Assembly (NCBI GenBank): GCA_950097015.1
Contig: CATNEN010000038.1
Span: forward strand, 6,245,001 to 6,309,000
Length of the DNA: 64,000 bases
Direction: 5' to 3'
DNA from: Macrostomum hystrix
Taxonomy: Eukaryota > Platyhelminthes > Macrostomidae
Made by a program: the position numbers and the translations under genes. Every line of letters starts with the position of its first letter. Position 1 is the first letter of the stretch. The notes below the pieces were generated by a model that had not been told where the DNA came from, ran no database searches, and saw nothing but the letters and a program-made list of their open reading frames with translations. Shown piece by piece: positions 1 through 11,481 of the stretch.

Positions 1-250
1 GAATGCATTCCAGTACAGATATTCAAGAGACTACGAGTACTAATACGAAATGCGCTTCTTATCTGACCTCTCTGTGACTATTTGACTTTCGTTTCATTGT
101 CGGTTTTCTGATATCATTTTTTAGTTTAAACGTCCACTTAAAACGTCCCGATAAAGCGACCGCCATAGATTGGAGTCCACGTTGCCAATGTCAACAGGTG
201 TATACAATGAGAAATCGCTGAGGGATAAAGTCCACTGCAAACTCGACTGG

Positions 251-286
251 CCAATCAGATGTGCGCTCTCGCTCTGGTCTTAAATA
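251..286 (+). promoter_or_regulatory. CCAAT box and TATA-like element upstream of SLC15
   Basis: A CCAAT motif lies at 251-255 and a TAAATA element at 281-286, about 100 bp before the ATG at 382. The order and spacing suit a core promoter with transcription starting near 310. No start site can be proved from sequence alone. Confidence 0.4.
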
Positions 287-381
287 CCAGCTGCACGGCG
301 CTTCACAGATTAGACAGACCTGCTTCGTGTTTGTTGTTTGTAGTCTGAAGTTCGCCTACTGATTCGAATAGTGAAATTGCA

Positions 382-3300
382 ATGACAGTCACGCCAGATG
401 CGGCCGACCCGGAGGCTGCGTGTGAGGACAAGCAGCAGCAGCAGCCGCGGTTCATCTACGCCGCCTTCACATCGGCGGCCTGGATCATCTTGGTTCACGA
501 GCTGCTGGAGCGCTTCTCATTCTATGGCATGAAGGGCATCCTGACCTACTACCTGAACGACTACATCGGCTTCGACGAAGACACGACGACCATCATCTAC
601 CACCTTTTCACCGGCATCTCCTACCTAACCCCGATCCTTGGCACCTTTCTGGCTGACAATTTCTGGGGCCAATACAAGACAGTCGTGATTGTAGGCATTG
701 TGTACCTCATCGGACACTTGCTAATGCCGCTCACAGCGCTCACTAAGAATATTCCAGGTGCGAGTCGAACTCATTGTTTAATTGTAGAAAGGTCACCCAT
801 CTGAATGAAAATTTTCCGCCCTTTACGGTGAAATTCAACTAACAAGCATTCCCACTATCCAATGATCAAAGGCCCGCTGATCTCCATGCTAATCCTGGCC
901 ATCGGAACTGGCGGCATCAAGCCCTGCGTGGCCGCATTCGGTGGAGACCAAATCGGCAAGGACAACGAGGCCGTGCTGGACGCATTCTTCGCCATGTTCT
1001 ACATGTGCATCAACATTGGCGCCTTCGCCTCCCAGCTGATAACGCCAATTCTGCGCGAACAGGTGAAATGCATTGACGACTCCTGCTATCCACTAGGCTT
1101 CGGCGTGCCAGCCGTTGTTTTCGGCCTGTGCTACGTCCTGTTCCTGGCCGGCACCAAAACCTACAACATCTACCCCAAGCCCACTAGCCCCATGCTCAAC
1201 AAGGCGCTCAAGGTCGTTCTCTCCGGCAAGCTGAAGGAGAAAAATCAAGGAGACTTAGACGAGAGCAAGGCTACCCCGGGTGAGAGGGATGATACGATCG
1301 GTTAGTTGGGATCAGGGAAGATCTAAGGGTAGGTAATTGGGAATTGATGATCGATTAAGATTTTGCTTTGATCAAATGCATCAGTTTATATCCTGAAAAC
1401 CTCTTTAAAAATGCCTCACCATGCAGAGGAGAAGGCCGACCGCGCATTCGTTGAAGATGTTCGCGTGGCAATGCAGGTGCTGCTGCTGTTCCTGCCCTTC
1501 CCGATCTACTGGGCTCTGTTCGACCAACAGGGCTCTCGCTGGGTACTGCAGGGCAAACGCATGGACGGCTACATTACGGAGACGTTCTCCCTCACGGCCG
1601 ACCAGATGCAGTCGGTGAATCCTCTGCTCATTGTGCTAGTGGTGCCAATCTTCAACAATGTCATCTACCCGCTGTTCGCCAAGTGCAATGTGTTGAAATC
1701 GGCCACCTCAAGGATCTTCTGGGGCTACCTTGTCTGCGCCGCATCATTCGGTGTCACCGGCGTCATGGAGCTGCTGGTGGCGCTGCCACCTGGACAGGTG
1801 GGTTCTAGCTAGTCATAATGGGCTGCGGGCTCTAGTTCGACTGCTTTCCTCTGACTCCTGAACACACACACGCGCACAGATGTGCACATCTGTCTCGATT
1901 TTCTCATCGTCAGGCAGTGAGAATGAGCACGGAATCGAGCTCAGGAGCTTGGTTCGAGAGGCAGTCGTGTTACACCTCTCCGGAACACAAGTTCCTTAAT
2001 CTGATAGAGAAGCATAAAAAATTATGTGGAATAATTTTATCTGATAGCGTGTCTACCCTTAACTGTTGCATTCAAATCGTCCAAGGACTACTTAAGCTTA
2101 TTACTGGGGGTCGGTCGCAGAACGCGTTTACCTTTAGCGCCAATGTCCCTGAGCTCGATTCCGCGGCGAGGCCACATTCACTTGGGGCGCAGCCGCGGAT
2201 AGAAGGCTTGAAGGATTGTGGTGCATCTGACTCCTTTTTAGGGCCAGTGAAGTTTTTACGAGCCTGACGATGAGAAAGTCACGGGAGATGTAAAGCATTG
2301 CGATTGCTATCTGCTCCGTGGTAAATAAATTTCAATAATTTTTCCGCTAGGCCCAGCTACGGATCTTCAACGCCAATCCTTGCCCGATCGAGGTGTCACA
2401 CCCGACAGCTGGCTACGTCACCATCCCAGCCAAATCTTTGGAAAGGTTTCAGCAGACGCCATGGCAAGTGAGCCTGGCCAACCACAGTCACGGCGACATG
2501 CTGCCCAACCTGAACGTCACCCGTCAATGCGGCAGCTCCGCCGGCACCCGCCAGACCGCCTGGCTCTGGCTGCGGCCTGGCAGCGACAATCTGGTTATTG
2601 TGGCCGACGCCGACAAGATTTCAGCCGCCATGCCGATACCGACGTCGGTGTCGCAGACACGATTGCGGCTGGTGCACGGCGACTTCGGCCTGGCTGAGTC
2701 GCCTGTCCAGTTCGGCGTGGAGCGCGGGCGCTGTCAGCCCGAGTCGAATTTGACCACGTCCGGCGCCGGCGCCGCTAGCCCGCTGCTGGCCACGGCCTAC
2801 TGCGAAATCGCTTCCCGATTGGATGTGCCGGTGTACATTGGCGGCGAACAAAAGTACATTGTGAGTGCTCCAGCTGTGATGAATAGTAATGGGTGGTAAA
2901 TTTAGATTTTGTTATTGAAAACTATTGAAATAGTTTGTTTGGTGTCTTCATAGATCCCGTTGTCGTCTCTGCCATCAACAATAAAATTTGCCACAGTCTA
3001 CGCCGAGTTAAACTCTATCAGCGGTGCCACCACCTACCACACTATTGTGGACCGGGAGCTCAACCCACTGCATATCGCTCTGCAGCTGCCACAGTACCTG
3101 CTCATGTGCGTCTCCGAGGTGCTGTTCTCCGTCACAGCACTGGCGTACGCCTATTCAGAGGCGCCGGCGAATTTAAAAGCACTGCTTCAGTCCTTCTATC
3201 TGGTGTCGATCTTCTTTGGCAACATGATTGTGATTGCTGTGGCTGCAGCTCCAAAGCTGCCGAAGCAGGCGCACGAGTTCTTTCTATTCGCCGGTCTGGT

Positions 3301-3490
3301 TTTCCTGGGCGGCTTTCTGCAACTGCTGGTGATTTTCTACTACAACAAGATGAAGGCGAATAGCAGCAGAAATAAGGTCGTGCCGTTAGATATTCCAATG
3401 GACGCTGTGTCAATTGATGATAAAAAGAAGCCGATGAGCTCTTCCGACAGCTCCTCCTCGATCTCCGTTGGCGATGCGAAGGGTATATGA
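382..3490 (+). CDS. SLC15A: SLC15/POT proton-coupled oligopeptide transporter (PEPT-like)
   Basis: Plasma-membrane proton-coupled di/tripeptide importer. Five exons join in phase: 382-757, 872-1279, 1427-1797, 2351-2860, 2954-3490, giving 733 aa, close to the ~710 aa of vertebrate PEPT1. Exon 1 carries the proton-coupling ExxERF motif (HELLERFSFYG) and the first PTR2 signature region (LGTFLADNFWGQ). Exon 2 opens with the second signature (GTGGIKPCVAAFGGDQ). Exon 3 has FDQQGSRW and exon 5 has LQLPQYLLMCVSEVLFSVT, both classic POT segments. Exon 4 and the end of exon 3 form the large extracellular domain between TM9 and TM10, with NHS, NVT and NLT sequons. Donors are GTGCGA, GTGAGA, GTGGGT and GTGAGT. 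The loop after TM6 is shorter than in vertebrates. The paralogue (A1 or A2) cannot be assigned. The C-terminus is serine-rich. Confidence 0.93.
1798..2350 (+). other. Intron 3 of the SLC15 gene
   Basis: 553-bp intron with a short CA tract near 1863 and no minisatellite. A 116-codon open frame at 1917-2267 has no recognisable domain and no splice-compatible role, so it is treated as intronic. Confidence 0.7.
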
Positions 3491-5155
3491 GAGCGGGGAT
3501 TCAAAAGATATAGCGAAGTCGCTTAAAGATCAACACTGCGGGGGCTACAAATGACGAAGGTGATCTGAGAACTCTACAAACGCTAGAACTGAGCAAAAAC
3601 TGATATGTAGGTGTACATATGGATCGAAATTGAGTAACATAATGTGTTTTTGATAATTTCACTCTTTTTTGTTTGATTTTATGAAGCTGGCCTTGCGCAG
3701 GCTAATTTACGTAACGATGAAATCATACAGGAAATATTTTTCAGATTTACTATATACCCTTTTATGTCTGTATCGGTGTTTATTTACTCTTTCAAGCTGC
3801 AAGTAAAAAGTTTTTCTTAAATTCTCAAATTTTGGTTTTTGTCTTAGTTTGCACGTCCACATGAGAAAACACATTAAAAATAATTAGCTTTATCCATAGA
3901 TTTATATCAATTTAGCGCACTTCCACGGTACCGTTGCAATAATGCCCAGTCAGCTATCCGAACGGTTACCGTGTGGGAAATAGCGACCGACTTATTCCCA
4001 CTTTTTTAGCGTGCCAGGGCCAAAATGACAAGCATAGATAATATGCATGTGACTTATAGATTGTGTGCATTGTTCGGGCCTTGCTCGGAATGGCTACGGA
4101 TTTTTCAGCATGGCTGTGTATGGCTACACAAACGGGTAGGAAGGCTATCTCTCCAGTTTTCCATGCGGATAGGGCGTTTTTCCCACGGTATTGTGCGGAT
4201 AGGCTGTCCATTATCATGCTACGGTACAGCGTGGCAAGAAGCGATGCCATAAGTTATCATTTTGCTAACAAACTATGCTAACATGCTAGCTAACATTAGC
4301 TAACATGCTAACAATTTTAACAAATTCATAAAACTGACAGGCTCTCTATAGTTTAGTTTCTACGTGCTTTGGAAAAAAGCACAATTTTAAAGTGGTAAAA
4401 GTTAAGTCGGGCATAATTTCCTGTTGTGAATCAAATTAAAATTGAGTTTGCAATGCCCGCGCCCCAAAGTAACCAACTTCGTGAGCGCGTCATACAAGAA
4501 AGCAAATGGGATGACCACAGAAAATTATCTCGACAAATGCAACCAAAAAAGGAATAAATCGGTTACTATTCCAGCTTGTATCTTGGTTTTCGTAATTGAA
4601 TTTTGTAGTGTTCTTTTTAAAATATGGCTTACATTAGATAGGGTCTATATCTATTACCTATTTCATTCATTACAATAGGCTATATGCACACACCTATAGC
4701 TAGGAAATGTGTTGTAGGGCTCTTTTATTAATATTAAAACTCGCTTCTATTATACCTTAAATTGACCCTTTGAAATAATTCTTTATTTCCTTTGTCAATA
4801 ACTTAACTATACTTCATAGACTGGCTATGTACTTTTCTTACTTCATATGTATATATTGCCTAATTTAGCCAGATAAGCTGCTTTCTTTCCCAAAAATGGT
4901 AGTGTACGCACAAGTGTTTAAGTGGCAAGACACTTCTTTCTCTCCTTACTTACTCAAAAAATAACTGACTTTCTAGTTTTTTTCGAATTTTTAATATTTA
5001 AAATGTAAATATTTTTACGGGCTAAAAGTAAAAGCTAAAAGTCAGCATGGGTAGTAGTGCCGGACCCAGTAAATGAAATTTTCAAAATGACAGTCTCCTC
5101 CAAAATGGCGCCTCCAAATAAACTCCTGGAGTGTCAAAGTGTCAAAGTGTCACTT
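3491..5155. other. AT-rich intergenic DNA
   Basis: 3' flank of the SLC15 gene with no clear AATAAA close by; ATTAAA occurs near 3873. A cluster of GCTAACA-type short repeats lies at about 4260-4315. No coding signal is seen. The open frames at 3966-4281 and 4442-4678 lack homology and codon bias. Confidence 0.6.
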
Positions 5156-6018
5156 AAGTGTCAAAGAGTGCGCCTGATGTGCCATGCATCCGTCTTAGCT
5201 TGGCCTTGACATGACCCCACGTTCCCTCAATGTTCTGGGTGTGTACAGTTGGGTCCACAGGGTTGACAAAGTTGAGGGAGTGGTTGACAGTGGCATGGTT
5301 CAGCAGCTGGTTGTACGCAGCCCACTGGTCAGTCAGGATGTATGTGCCGGGTAGGGCCTAGCACGTGCTATTGAATTAGAGGCAGTAGAATGGCAGCTGA
5401 CCGGGACTCGACTGTCATCATGATGAAGTTTCTTGAGTCACGCTCAATCATGCCGAGTACCCAGTGACCCTCTTGGTACTGGCCAACATGGTACTTGCAA
5501 TGCATGAACTTTGACTCGTCAATTTCCACAGTATGTCCGGGACCACCCAGCTGCTGCGGATGGTCGATTGCCCACTGGCAACAGACATTGCGGAAATAGT
5601 TGAACCAGTCAACTATTGTCTCAGTTGAAACTATGCCGACCTCTCACATGACAACGTTGTACTTGACATAAAGTGTCCACCAGTACATTAGCTGGATGAT
5701 CTTGTCCAGTGGCAGGTAACTATTGTAGAAAAACTAGTCTTGTCGCAATGACTTATACCCCTTGCACTCTTTGCAGTACCAAGCATGGCCATCCATTGTA
5801 TTGCGTGCGCGATTGACAAAGCCCATAGGCATGTGGCAGCACTGCATGGTGTTATGGAGCAGGCCAAGGGTTGCCAGCCAGTTTATTGTATCGTCCATTG
5901 TGTCTGTCCTCCTGTGGACATCTTGCAGCTTCAGGGCCAGGGCCTGCAGCAGCTGGTCAGCCAGAATGACCGAATTCTGGGGTACAATGGTTGTTGGGGC
6001 TCGAGGTTGACCAGCCAT
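5156..6018 (-). pseudogene. Decayed Merlin-type (ISXO2-like DDE) transposase
   Basis: Read on the minus strand, an ATG at 6018 begins an N-terminal part with a Cys-rich zinc-ribbon-like segment (about 5750-5850, ending WYCKECKGYKSL). It continues into an ISXO2-like transposase domain with the blocks EIDESKF, GHWVLGMIERDSRNF, TDQWAAYNQLLNH and NIEGTWGHVKAKLRRMHG. These carry the expected DDE residues (Asp in IDESKF, Asp in TDQ, Glu in IEGTW). The frame is broken by stops near 5735, 5645 and 5362 and by a frameshift near 5355, so the gene is dead. The family corresponds to Merlin transposons, eukaryotic relatives of bacterial IS1016/IS1595. Terminal inverted repeats and a target duplication were not found by eye. 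Confidence 0.85.
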
Positions 6019-7091
6019 TGCTGAAAGGATGCGGAAAACACATTAAAAACATGAAAAATAATTTTTATGAAAAATTATAAAAAAATTATAAAATTTAAAA
6101 GTTAAGATAATTTTTTCTTTTCTTAAAATGTGCGCCCCACATATATACACAACTTCAGCCAAAAAAATTAAAAGAAACTGAAACAGGAAGCCAAAAATAA
6201 TTTATGGTTGGGTAAGGAAAGATTACCTGCTATTCCACCAATCGGGATTTACCCTCTGTTCTTTCAGTTATTAAACTATACTGCTTTTGATAATTATCTC
6301 CTTCTTTATTCTTTTGAATACTCACTGACTTATGTGTGATCACAGACCTGCTTTTCTCTCTATCTAAACAAGAACAATTAAACACTTTGAGACTTTCTCC
6401 TTTATTCACCACAGAACTGGGCACTGGGCAGTTGAAGTTTTAGAGCTAAGTTGCAGTTGTTTATAGCGAATTTTGAGGTGGGTGACACGATATAGATAAA
6501 CAAAGGATAAAATCAGGGGAAATGTGTTTGGCGGGAATTCAAGTTATAAAAATTATATAATATAAAATTAGGGCCTGCCACAAATGGTTGTGACAAAGTA
6601 GGCCAGGTCTAACTTCTCAAAACAAAAAGTTAGATCTCAAAAAAATTTAACTTTTACATGTTTTCAATTAAATAAAAATACAGGCTGTTTATGTTTAAAA
6701 TACTTGCACTTGAGAAAGGTTTCAAACTATATACAGAGCATGTAGGCCTACCGCTGTCTCTAATAAAAAGACAAAAATAAATTTAAAAGGAGTGGGAAAG
6801 ACAGAAGATACTGGGTAGCACATTACTACACCTGAGCATACCACTATGATAACTGGTATGCTGTTATGCATACCACTATAGTGGCTTCTTGGTTGTATTA
6901 AGCCAGTAGTCAATACAATTATTTTTTATTGTTACTTTTGCAGAATAATTAAATTGTGTGCAAAATGAGAAGATTGCCAATTATTTGTTCATGCTAATAC
7001 TGTCGAAATGTAGCTGGTTATATAGTATCTGTCAACATCCATCAAATGTAAGTGTTTAGCCTGGGTTTTTCTATAAGTAGCTTGTAGCTAC
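6019..7091. other. AT-rich DNA without a supported gene
   Basis: Very A/T-rich with simple A and T runs. The short minus-strand frames at 6230-6424 and 6722-6913 show no domain. Part may be the 5' remainder of the Merlin element. Confidence 0.5.
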
Positions 7092-7354
7092 CCAGCTTTC
7101 TAAACATAATATAAGCTTGAGTTCTAAGAATCCAATGGTTGGGTCCAGCTTTCTAAATATAATATAAGCTTGAGTTCTAAGAATCCAATGGTTGGGTCCA
7201 GCTTTCTAAATATAATATAAGCTTGAGTTCTAAGAATCCAAATTATCCAATGGTTGGGTCCAGCTTTCTAAACATAATATAAGCTTGAGTTCTAAGAATC
7301 CAATGGTTGGGTCCAGCTTTCTAAACATAATATAAGCTTGAGTTCTAAGAATCC
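7092..7354. repeat. 53-bp tandem repeat, five copies
   Basis: A unit of about 53 bp beginning CAGCTTTCTAAACATAATAT is repeated five times at very high identity. The third copy carries a small insertion (AATTATCC). A detached partial unit (GGAATCCAATGGTTGGGTCC) lies at 7598-7622, showing the unit also exists outside the array. Confidence 0.9.
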
Positions 7355-8284
7355 AACATACATGTGCAACCTCCCAAATCTTAGCCGGCCGTGCGACTTA
7401 GTTTTTGCTCTATTTACGACTTAGTTTGCTCTCATTTGCTCTCTTTTTCTCTCCCCTTTTTCCTCTTCTTCATGCCTTCCTTATTTGTCCCTTGGTCCCC
7501 CCTCTGATTTTTTTGCACTTGGTCAATTGGTTTTTGCAACTTACCTAGCTTGGCCCTCATTTCACCCAGCTGGTTCAGCCGGGTGTTGGGCATGTATGGA
7601 ATCCAATGGTTGGGTCCAGCTTTTTCTTTTTGGGGGCAAAACATTTGGGTAGGGGGTGCCACAACCAAAAAATAGCTAGGGCCTAATAGGGTACCATGGG
7701 ATGCCATTGCGCCTTAAGGTGCCATTTTAGAAATGTCAAAATGGGGCTGTTTGATAGACAAAGGGTGCAATTTGGTAGCACTAATTAGGAGGTTAAAAAA
7801 ATTTAAGGGCTATGTAAAGCCCAAAATACCAATTTGTATGATTTTAATAAGCTTTGTTAAAAATGCTTATTTTTTTATTAAAGATTAACCTCATTTTCAA
7901 ATAAATATAGAATTTTTATATTTTTTTTAAAGGGGCTTAAAATGATATCAACTTCGCTATAGACAATGGCAGTATGGCTATATAGTTTAGCTATAGTTAA
8001 AGTATTGATTATGTCCTTAATTTTTAACAGCTAGAAAAAACAATTAGCAAGAAGGATTATTATTTGGATTGGCAACTAACAATGAAACAAAGCTATATCA
8101 ATTATATGTATAGCACATGCTTAGGCCTGTCTATTTGGCAAGCAAATTAAATTGTCTTGCTATGTGGGAAATGGCATTGAGAGAGGATTCCAATTCTAAT
8201 TCTCCTGTGTTTTTTCACTCTCTTATCTAATCGAAATGCAAGGTGACTTTAAAGTACATGGACTAGCCCATTAGTCAAGGGCAA
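7355..8284. other. Intergenic DNA before the LSM10-like gene
   Basis: AT-rich. A minus-strand frame at 7432-7707 is lysine-rich at its C-terminus but matches no family and is not called. Nothing else is supported. Confidence 0.5.
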
Positions 8285-8842
8285 ATGCCTTGCAAGCCCC
8301 TGTCTGCAGCAGCTATTACCCCAACCTGCCTCCAGCACAGTCAGCACCGCGAGCATCTCCGCCAGATCAGCGGGCTGGCCTGCCTGCTCTCCCCGCTGAT
8401 TGGCCGCCAGCTCTGCATCGACCTGCTAGGCGGCGGCCAAGTTGAAGGCCGCCTCGAGGACTTCGACTCCTCGCTTGGCGTCCTGCTGAGCGATGCGGTG
8501 GCCCAGCCGGCAGTCCCTGGCGCCGCCTCAGCTCCGCCACAGCCGCTGGGCTTGGCCAACATTCGCGGCGGTCGCATTCGGCTCATCCGTTTGCCAGCTG
8601 GTTTTGACGCCAAAGAAGAGCTTCAACGCGCCGCCGCGAACGCCGCTGCCACCTGCGGTACGTCTGGCAGCTCTGGTAGGCGACGCGAAGCCAAGCCGGA
8701 CATTGACCAGATGCTCGCCTGCTCGGACATTGATCAGCTGACTGTCATGGCAGCTGACAATCGCCTGCTGAGTCGCATGACTTTCGGCCAGCGTGAGACT
8801 TTGCGTCGAAAACGGCGCATTTTAGAGAACGGAGAATTCTAG
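8285..8842 (+). CDS. LSm/Sm-fold protein, LSM10-like
   Basis: 185-aa frame with an Sm fold. Sm1 is RQLCIDLLGGGQVEGRLEDF followed by DSSLGVLLSDA; Sm2 is NIRGGRIRLIRLP. The stretch before Sm1 (HLRQISGLACLLSPLIGR) resembles LSM10 in pattern and spacing. LSM10 with LSM11 replaces SmD1/D2 in the U7 snRNP that processes histone pre-mRNA. That role is inferred only from resemblance. The protein is longer than human LSM10 (123 aa), with a proline/alanine insert between the Sm motifs and a basic C-terminal tail of about 90 aa. The ATG at 8285 is the first in frame, but YAG acceptors at about 8309 and 8336 mean the true start may lie in an unseen upstream exon. Other LSm proteins remain possible. Confidence 0.72.
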   Translation: MPCKPLSAAAITPTCLQHSQHREHLRQISGLACLLSPLIGRQLCIDLLGGGQVEGRLEDFDSSLGVLLSDAVAQPAVPGAASAPPQPLGLANIRGGRIRLIRLPAGFDAKEELQRAAANAAATCGTSGSSGRRREAKPDIDQMLACSDIDQLTVMAADNRLLSRMTFGQRETLRRKRRILENGEF

Positions 8843-8966
8843 AATAAGCTGCACTCGGACTAGGAATTCGAAACTTTTCAAGCATTTAAAAATTAAGATC
8901 ATCGTTCTTTTTCGGCCTGCTGTTAACATTGAGTCTAATTCATTTTAGCCCGTTTCTGGAAATTCC

Positions 8967-9583
8967 CTAATCCTAATCTCTGATTAGGGAATCCTAATCT
9001 CTGATTTGGGAATCCTGATCTCTGATTAGGGAATCCTAATCTCTGATTAGGGAATCCTGATCTCTGTTTAGGGAATCCTAGTCTCTGATTAGGGAATCCT
9101 GATCTCTGATTAGGGAATCCTAGTCTCTGATTAGGGAATCCTAGTCTCTGATTAGGGAATCCTAGTCTCTGATTAGGGAATCCTGATCTCTGATTAGGGA
9201 ATCCTAGTCTCTGATTAGGGAATCCTGATCTCTGATTAGGGAATCCTAGTCTCTGATTAGGGAATCCTAGTCTCTGATTAGGGAATCCTGATCTCTGATT
9301 AGGGAATCCTAATCTCTGATTAGGGAATCCTAGTCTCTGATTAGGGAATCCTGATCTCTGATTAGGGAATCCTAATCTCTGATTAGGGAATCCTGATCTC
9401 TGATTAGGGAATCCTGATCTCTGATTAGGGAATCCTAATCTCTGTTTAGGAAATCCTGATCTCTGATTAGGGAATCCTGATCTCTGTTTAGGGAATCCTG
9501 ATCTCTGATTAGGGAATCCTAATCTCTGATTTGGGAATCCTGATCTCTGATTAGGGAATCCTGATCTCTGATTAGGGAATCCC
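8967..9583. repeat. 21-bp minisatellite (~29 copies) in the LSM10-like gene 3' flank
   Basis: Unit TTAGGGAATCCTAATCTCTGA and variants (A/G and T/A changes at fixed positions). Because 21 is divisible by three, the array is open on the minus strand as a seven-residue repeat (GFPNQRS), but that frame has no start context or domain. The array lies between the stop at 8842 and an AATAAA at 9669, so it may be transcribed in the 3' UTR. Confidence 0.95.
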
Positions 9584-9668
9584 AAACATTATATAGTAAA
9601 GAAAGAAAACTCACAACATTTCTCAGTGATTCAGTTTATTTTGATATTTTCTGTTGACTGTTGACCTT

Positions 9669-9674
9669 AATAAA
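9669..9674 (+). promoter_or_regulatory. Candidate polyadenylation signal, LSM10-like gene
   Basis: AATAAA about 830 bp after the stop codon and just beyond the 21-bp array. It is the first canonical hexamer downstream on this strand. Confidence 0.4.
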
Positions 9675-10084
9675 CACAATCGAGAAGATAAACACAAAAC
9701 ATTTCACTTGCTGATTTTTGAAAATTATCATATATTCTCCTATATTTAATGTTTTCTAGCGCTAACTGGCTCTCTCTTCAGGGCGACAAAAAGTTATAGA
9801 TCAAACATCGGCGCGAGTTTAATTTATGTACCTACACAATGTAGTTAGGGCTACCCGGTGTTCATCTCCCTACAGAATTCACTGGACCCAAGATCGTAAA
9901 ATATATTCAAATATACGAAGTGCAACTGCGGCAAAGTCATCTTTTCGGTGGCCGAGGGACACAAAAGATTGCGTCGAAAGAAATAATCAAATGCCAAGCT
10001 TATTTTATTCTAGCATTTGATATATGATTTCTGCATCTAGTCACTGTATCTAGTCTATAAAGGGTTGTAGCAGGTAGGTTGTAG

Positions 10085-10391
10085 CAGAGGTTGTAGCCTA
10101 GTGGTTAGGGCGTCGGACTCACGACTTGAAGGTCGGGGGTTCGATTCCCGACTCCACTGGAACAATTTGCGTCCTTTAGCAAGACACTTAACTCTGCATT
10201 GCTTCAGTTCACCCAGCTGTTAAATGGGTACCAGCATCAGCTGGGATAATTGAAGGTGGGTGTGGCGTCCCCCCAGTCCATGGACTGAACAGCTGTACGC
10301 AGCCTTCAGATGCGCCGCGCATTAGCTGCGGCTGTGCTGTCGGCTGCACATCTGACCCAATTGGGGCAGGTGTAATCAATTATTAATTATT
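10085..10391 (+). mobile_element. tRNA-derived SINE, full-length-looking copy
   Basis: The head carries an A-box-like TAGCCTAGTGGTTAGGGCG and a perfect B box GGTTCGATTCC. The body contains AGCAAGACACTTAA, a widely shared SINE core motif, then CCAGTCCATGGACTGAACAG and a 3' end GCAGGTGTAATCAATTATTAA. Three further copies or fragments on the minus strand and one on plus share the body and tail. The head is SINE-like rather than a functional tRNA gene. Confidence 0.85.
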
Positions 10392-10396
10392 AGCAG

Positions 10397-10497
10397 GTAG
10401 GCTATCAACAGTTCACCGAAGGACTTGTAGGTGGCTATCAACAGTTCACCGAAGGACTTGTAGGTGGCTATCAACAGTTCACCGAAGGACTTGTACT
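10397..10497. repeat. 33-bp tandem repeat, three copies
   Basis: Three near-perfect copies of a unit starting GGCTATCAACAGTTCACCGA, immediately after the SINE tail. Confidence 0.9.
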
Positions 10498-11481
10498 TAC
10501 CGTGCGTTGTTGGCTGGCCTTATGGGCGTAAATTGCACGACAAGTCCCCAAGTCGCGGATTCGAGCTCGGGGACTTCGAAAAAATCTCTCAACTGTAATT
10601 TGGCAGATACGGAAGATCTCTTTATATACTTTAGTCTAGAGTAGCCCTAGTTTGGAATTAATTGAAAATCAATTTGTATTCTGGACATCAATCCACAAAG
10701 TCTAGCTCGTATGCATCCAGCTTATTCATTGAATGCGATAAACCTTTTGACACACTTTCACACTTACCTATTATGGCCCTTTTTAATTGCGTGATCAATT
10801 TTCTCCGCACAAAGCCTGCTCAAGTGGCTGATTGACAATATAACGCATGGGCACACTGCGTTGATGAAGAGAAAGCGAAAGTGGCACAATGGCCCCCTGT
10901 ATGGGGCTGGCACCTGATTGCGTGCTGCCGGACTTGGCGGAACTGCCGTTTTCAGGAAGATGGCCTGAAAATGGATGTCAATTCACGAGAAAGTAAGATT
11001 GCTGGCTCTAAATTATTTTCCCCTTCTCGTGACGCGATAGGATAAGTCCTAATAGGATAGGACAACTCACACCCATGGGAGGGCAACCAAACAAGGCACA
11101 GTAAAAATTTAAATGATACATTTTCGTGGAAAAGCGCAGTTTATCTTTTCTTGACGATGACCTACTTTCATCATCAGGCAGTGTGAAGTCTAAACTACGC
11201 GACAAGCTCAGGCTCTCCCTCTGTGATTCGAACTCGGGTCCTTCAGTTCACCAATGAGATGCTTTGGCGGTGTGAGTCTTGAGTCTTCTATATCTAGAAT
11301 ACTATATGGCATAAGAAATCAGTCGTTGACCCTGTGACCCGTGTCCCTTCGCTACCATTGGTTGAGCAAAACTTGCACAGGAGAGTATATTTTCTGAAGC
11401 CCGCTTATTCTGAAATGGAGCGAAAATAACTTTCCAACCTTGGCCTACTCTAATTTAAGCAGCGCAATAGCCCGAATCATC
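10498..11481. other. Intergenic DNA upstream of the zinc-finger gene
   Basis: A minus-strand B-box-like GTTCGAATC near 11227 hints at another decayed tRNA-derived element. No coding region is supported. Confidence 0.4.

Noticed and set aside
1917-2267. 116-aa frame in SLC15 intron 3
   Set aside because: No domain, and inclusion would break the phase-0 junction that fits the family.
8967-9583. TTAGGG in every unit, suggesting interstitial telomere
   Set aside because: The hexamer occurs once per 21-bp unit and is never tandem, so it is coincidental.
8935-9585. 216-aa minus-strand frame with a GFPNQRS heptad repeat
   Set aside because: The 21-bp array is divisible by three and lacks stops, so the frame is automatic. 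There is no signal peptide, splice context or domain.
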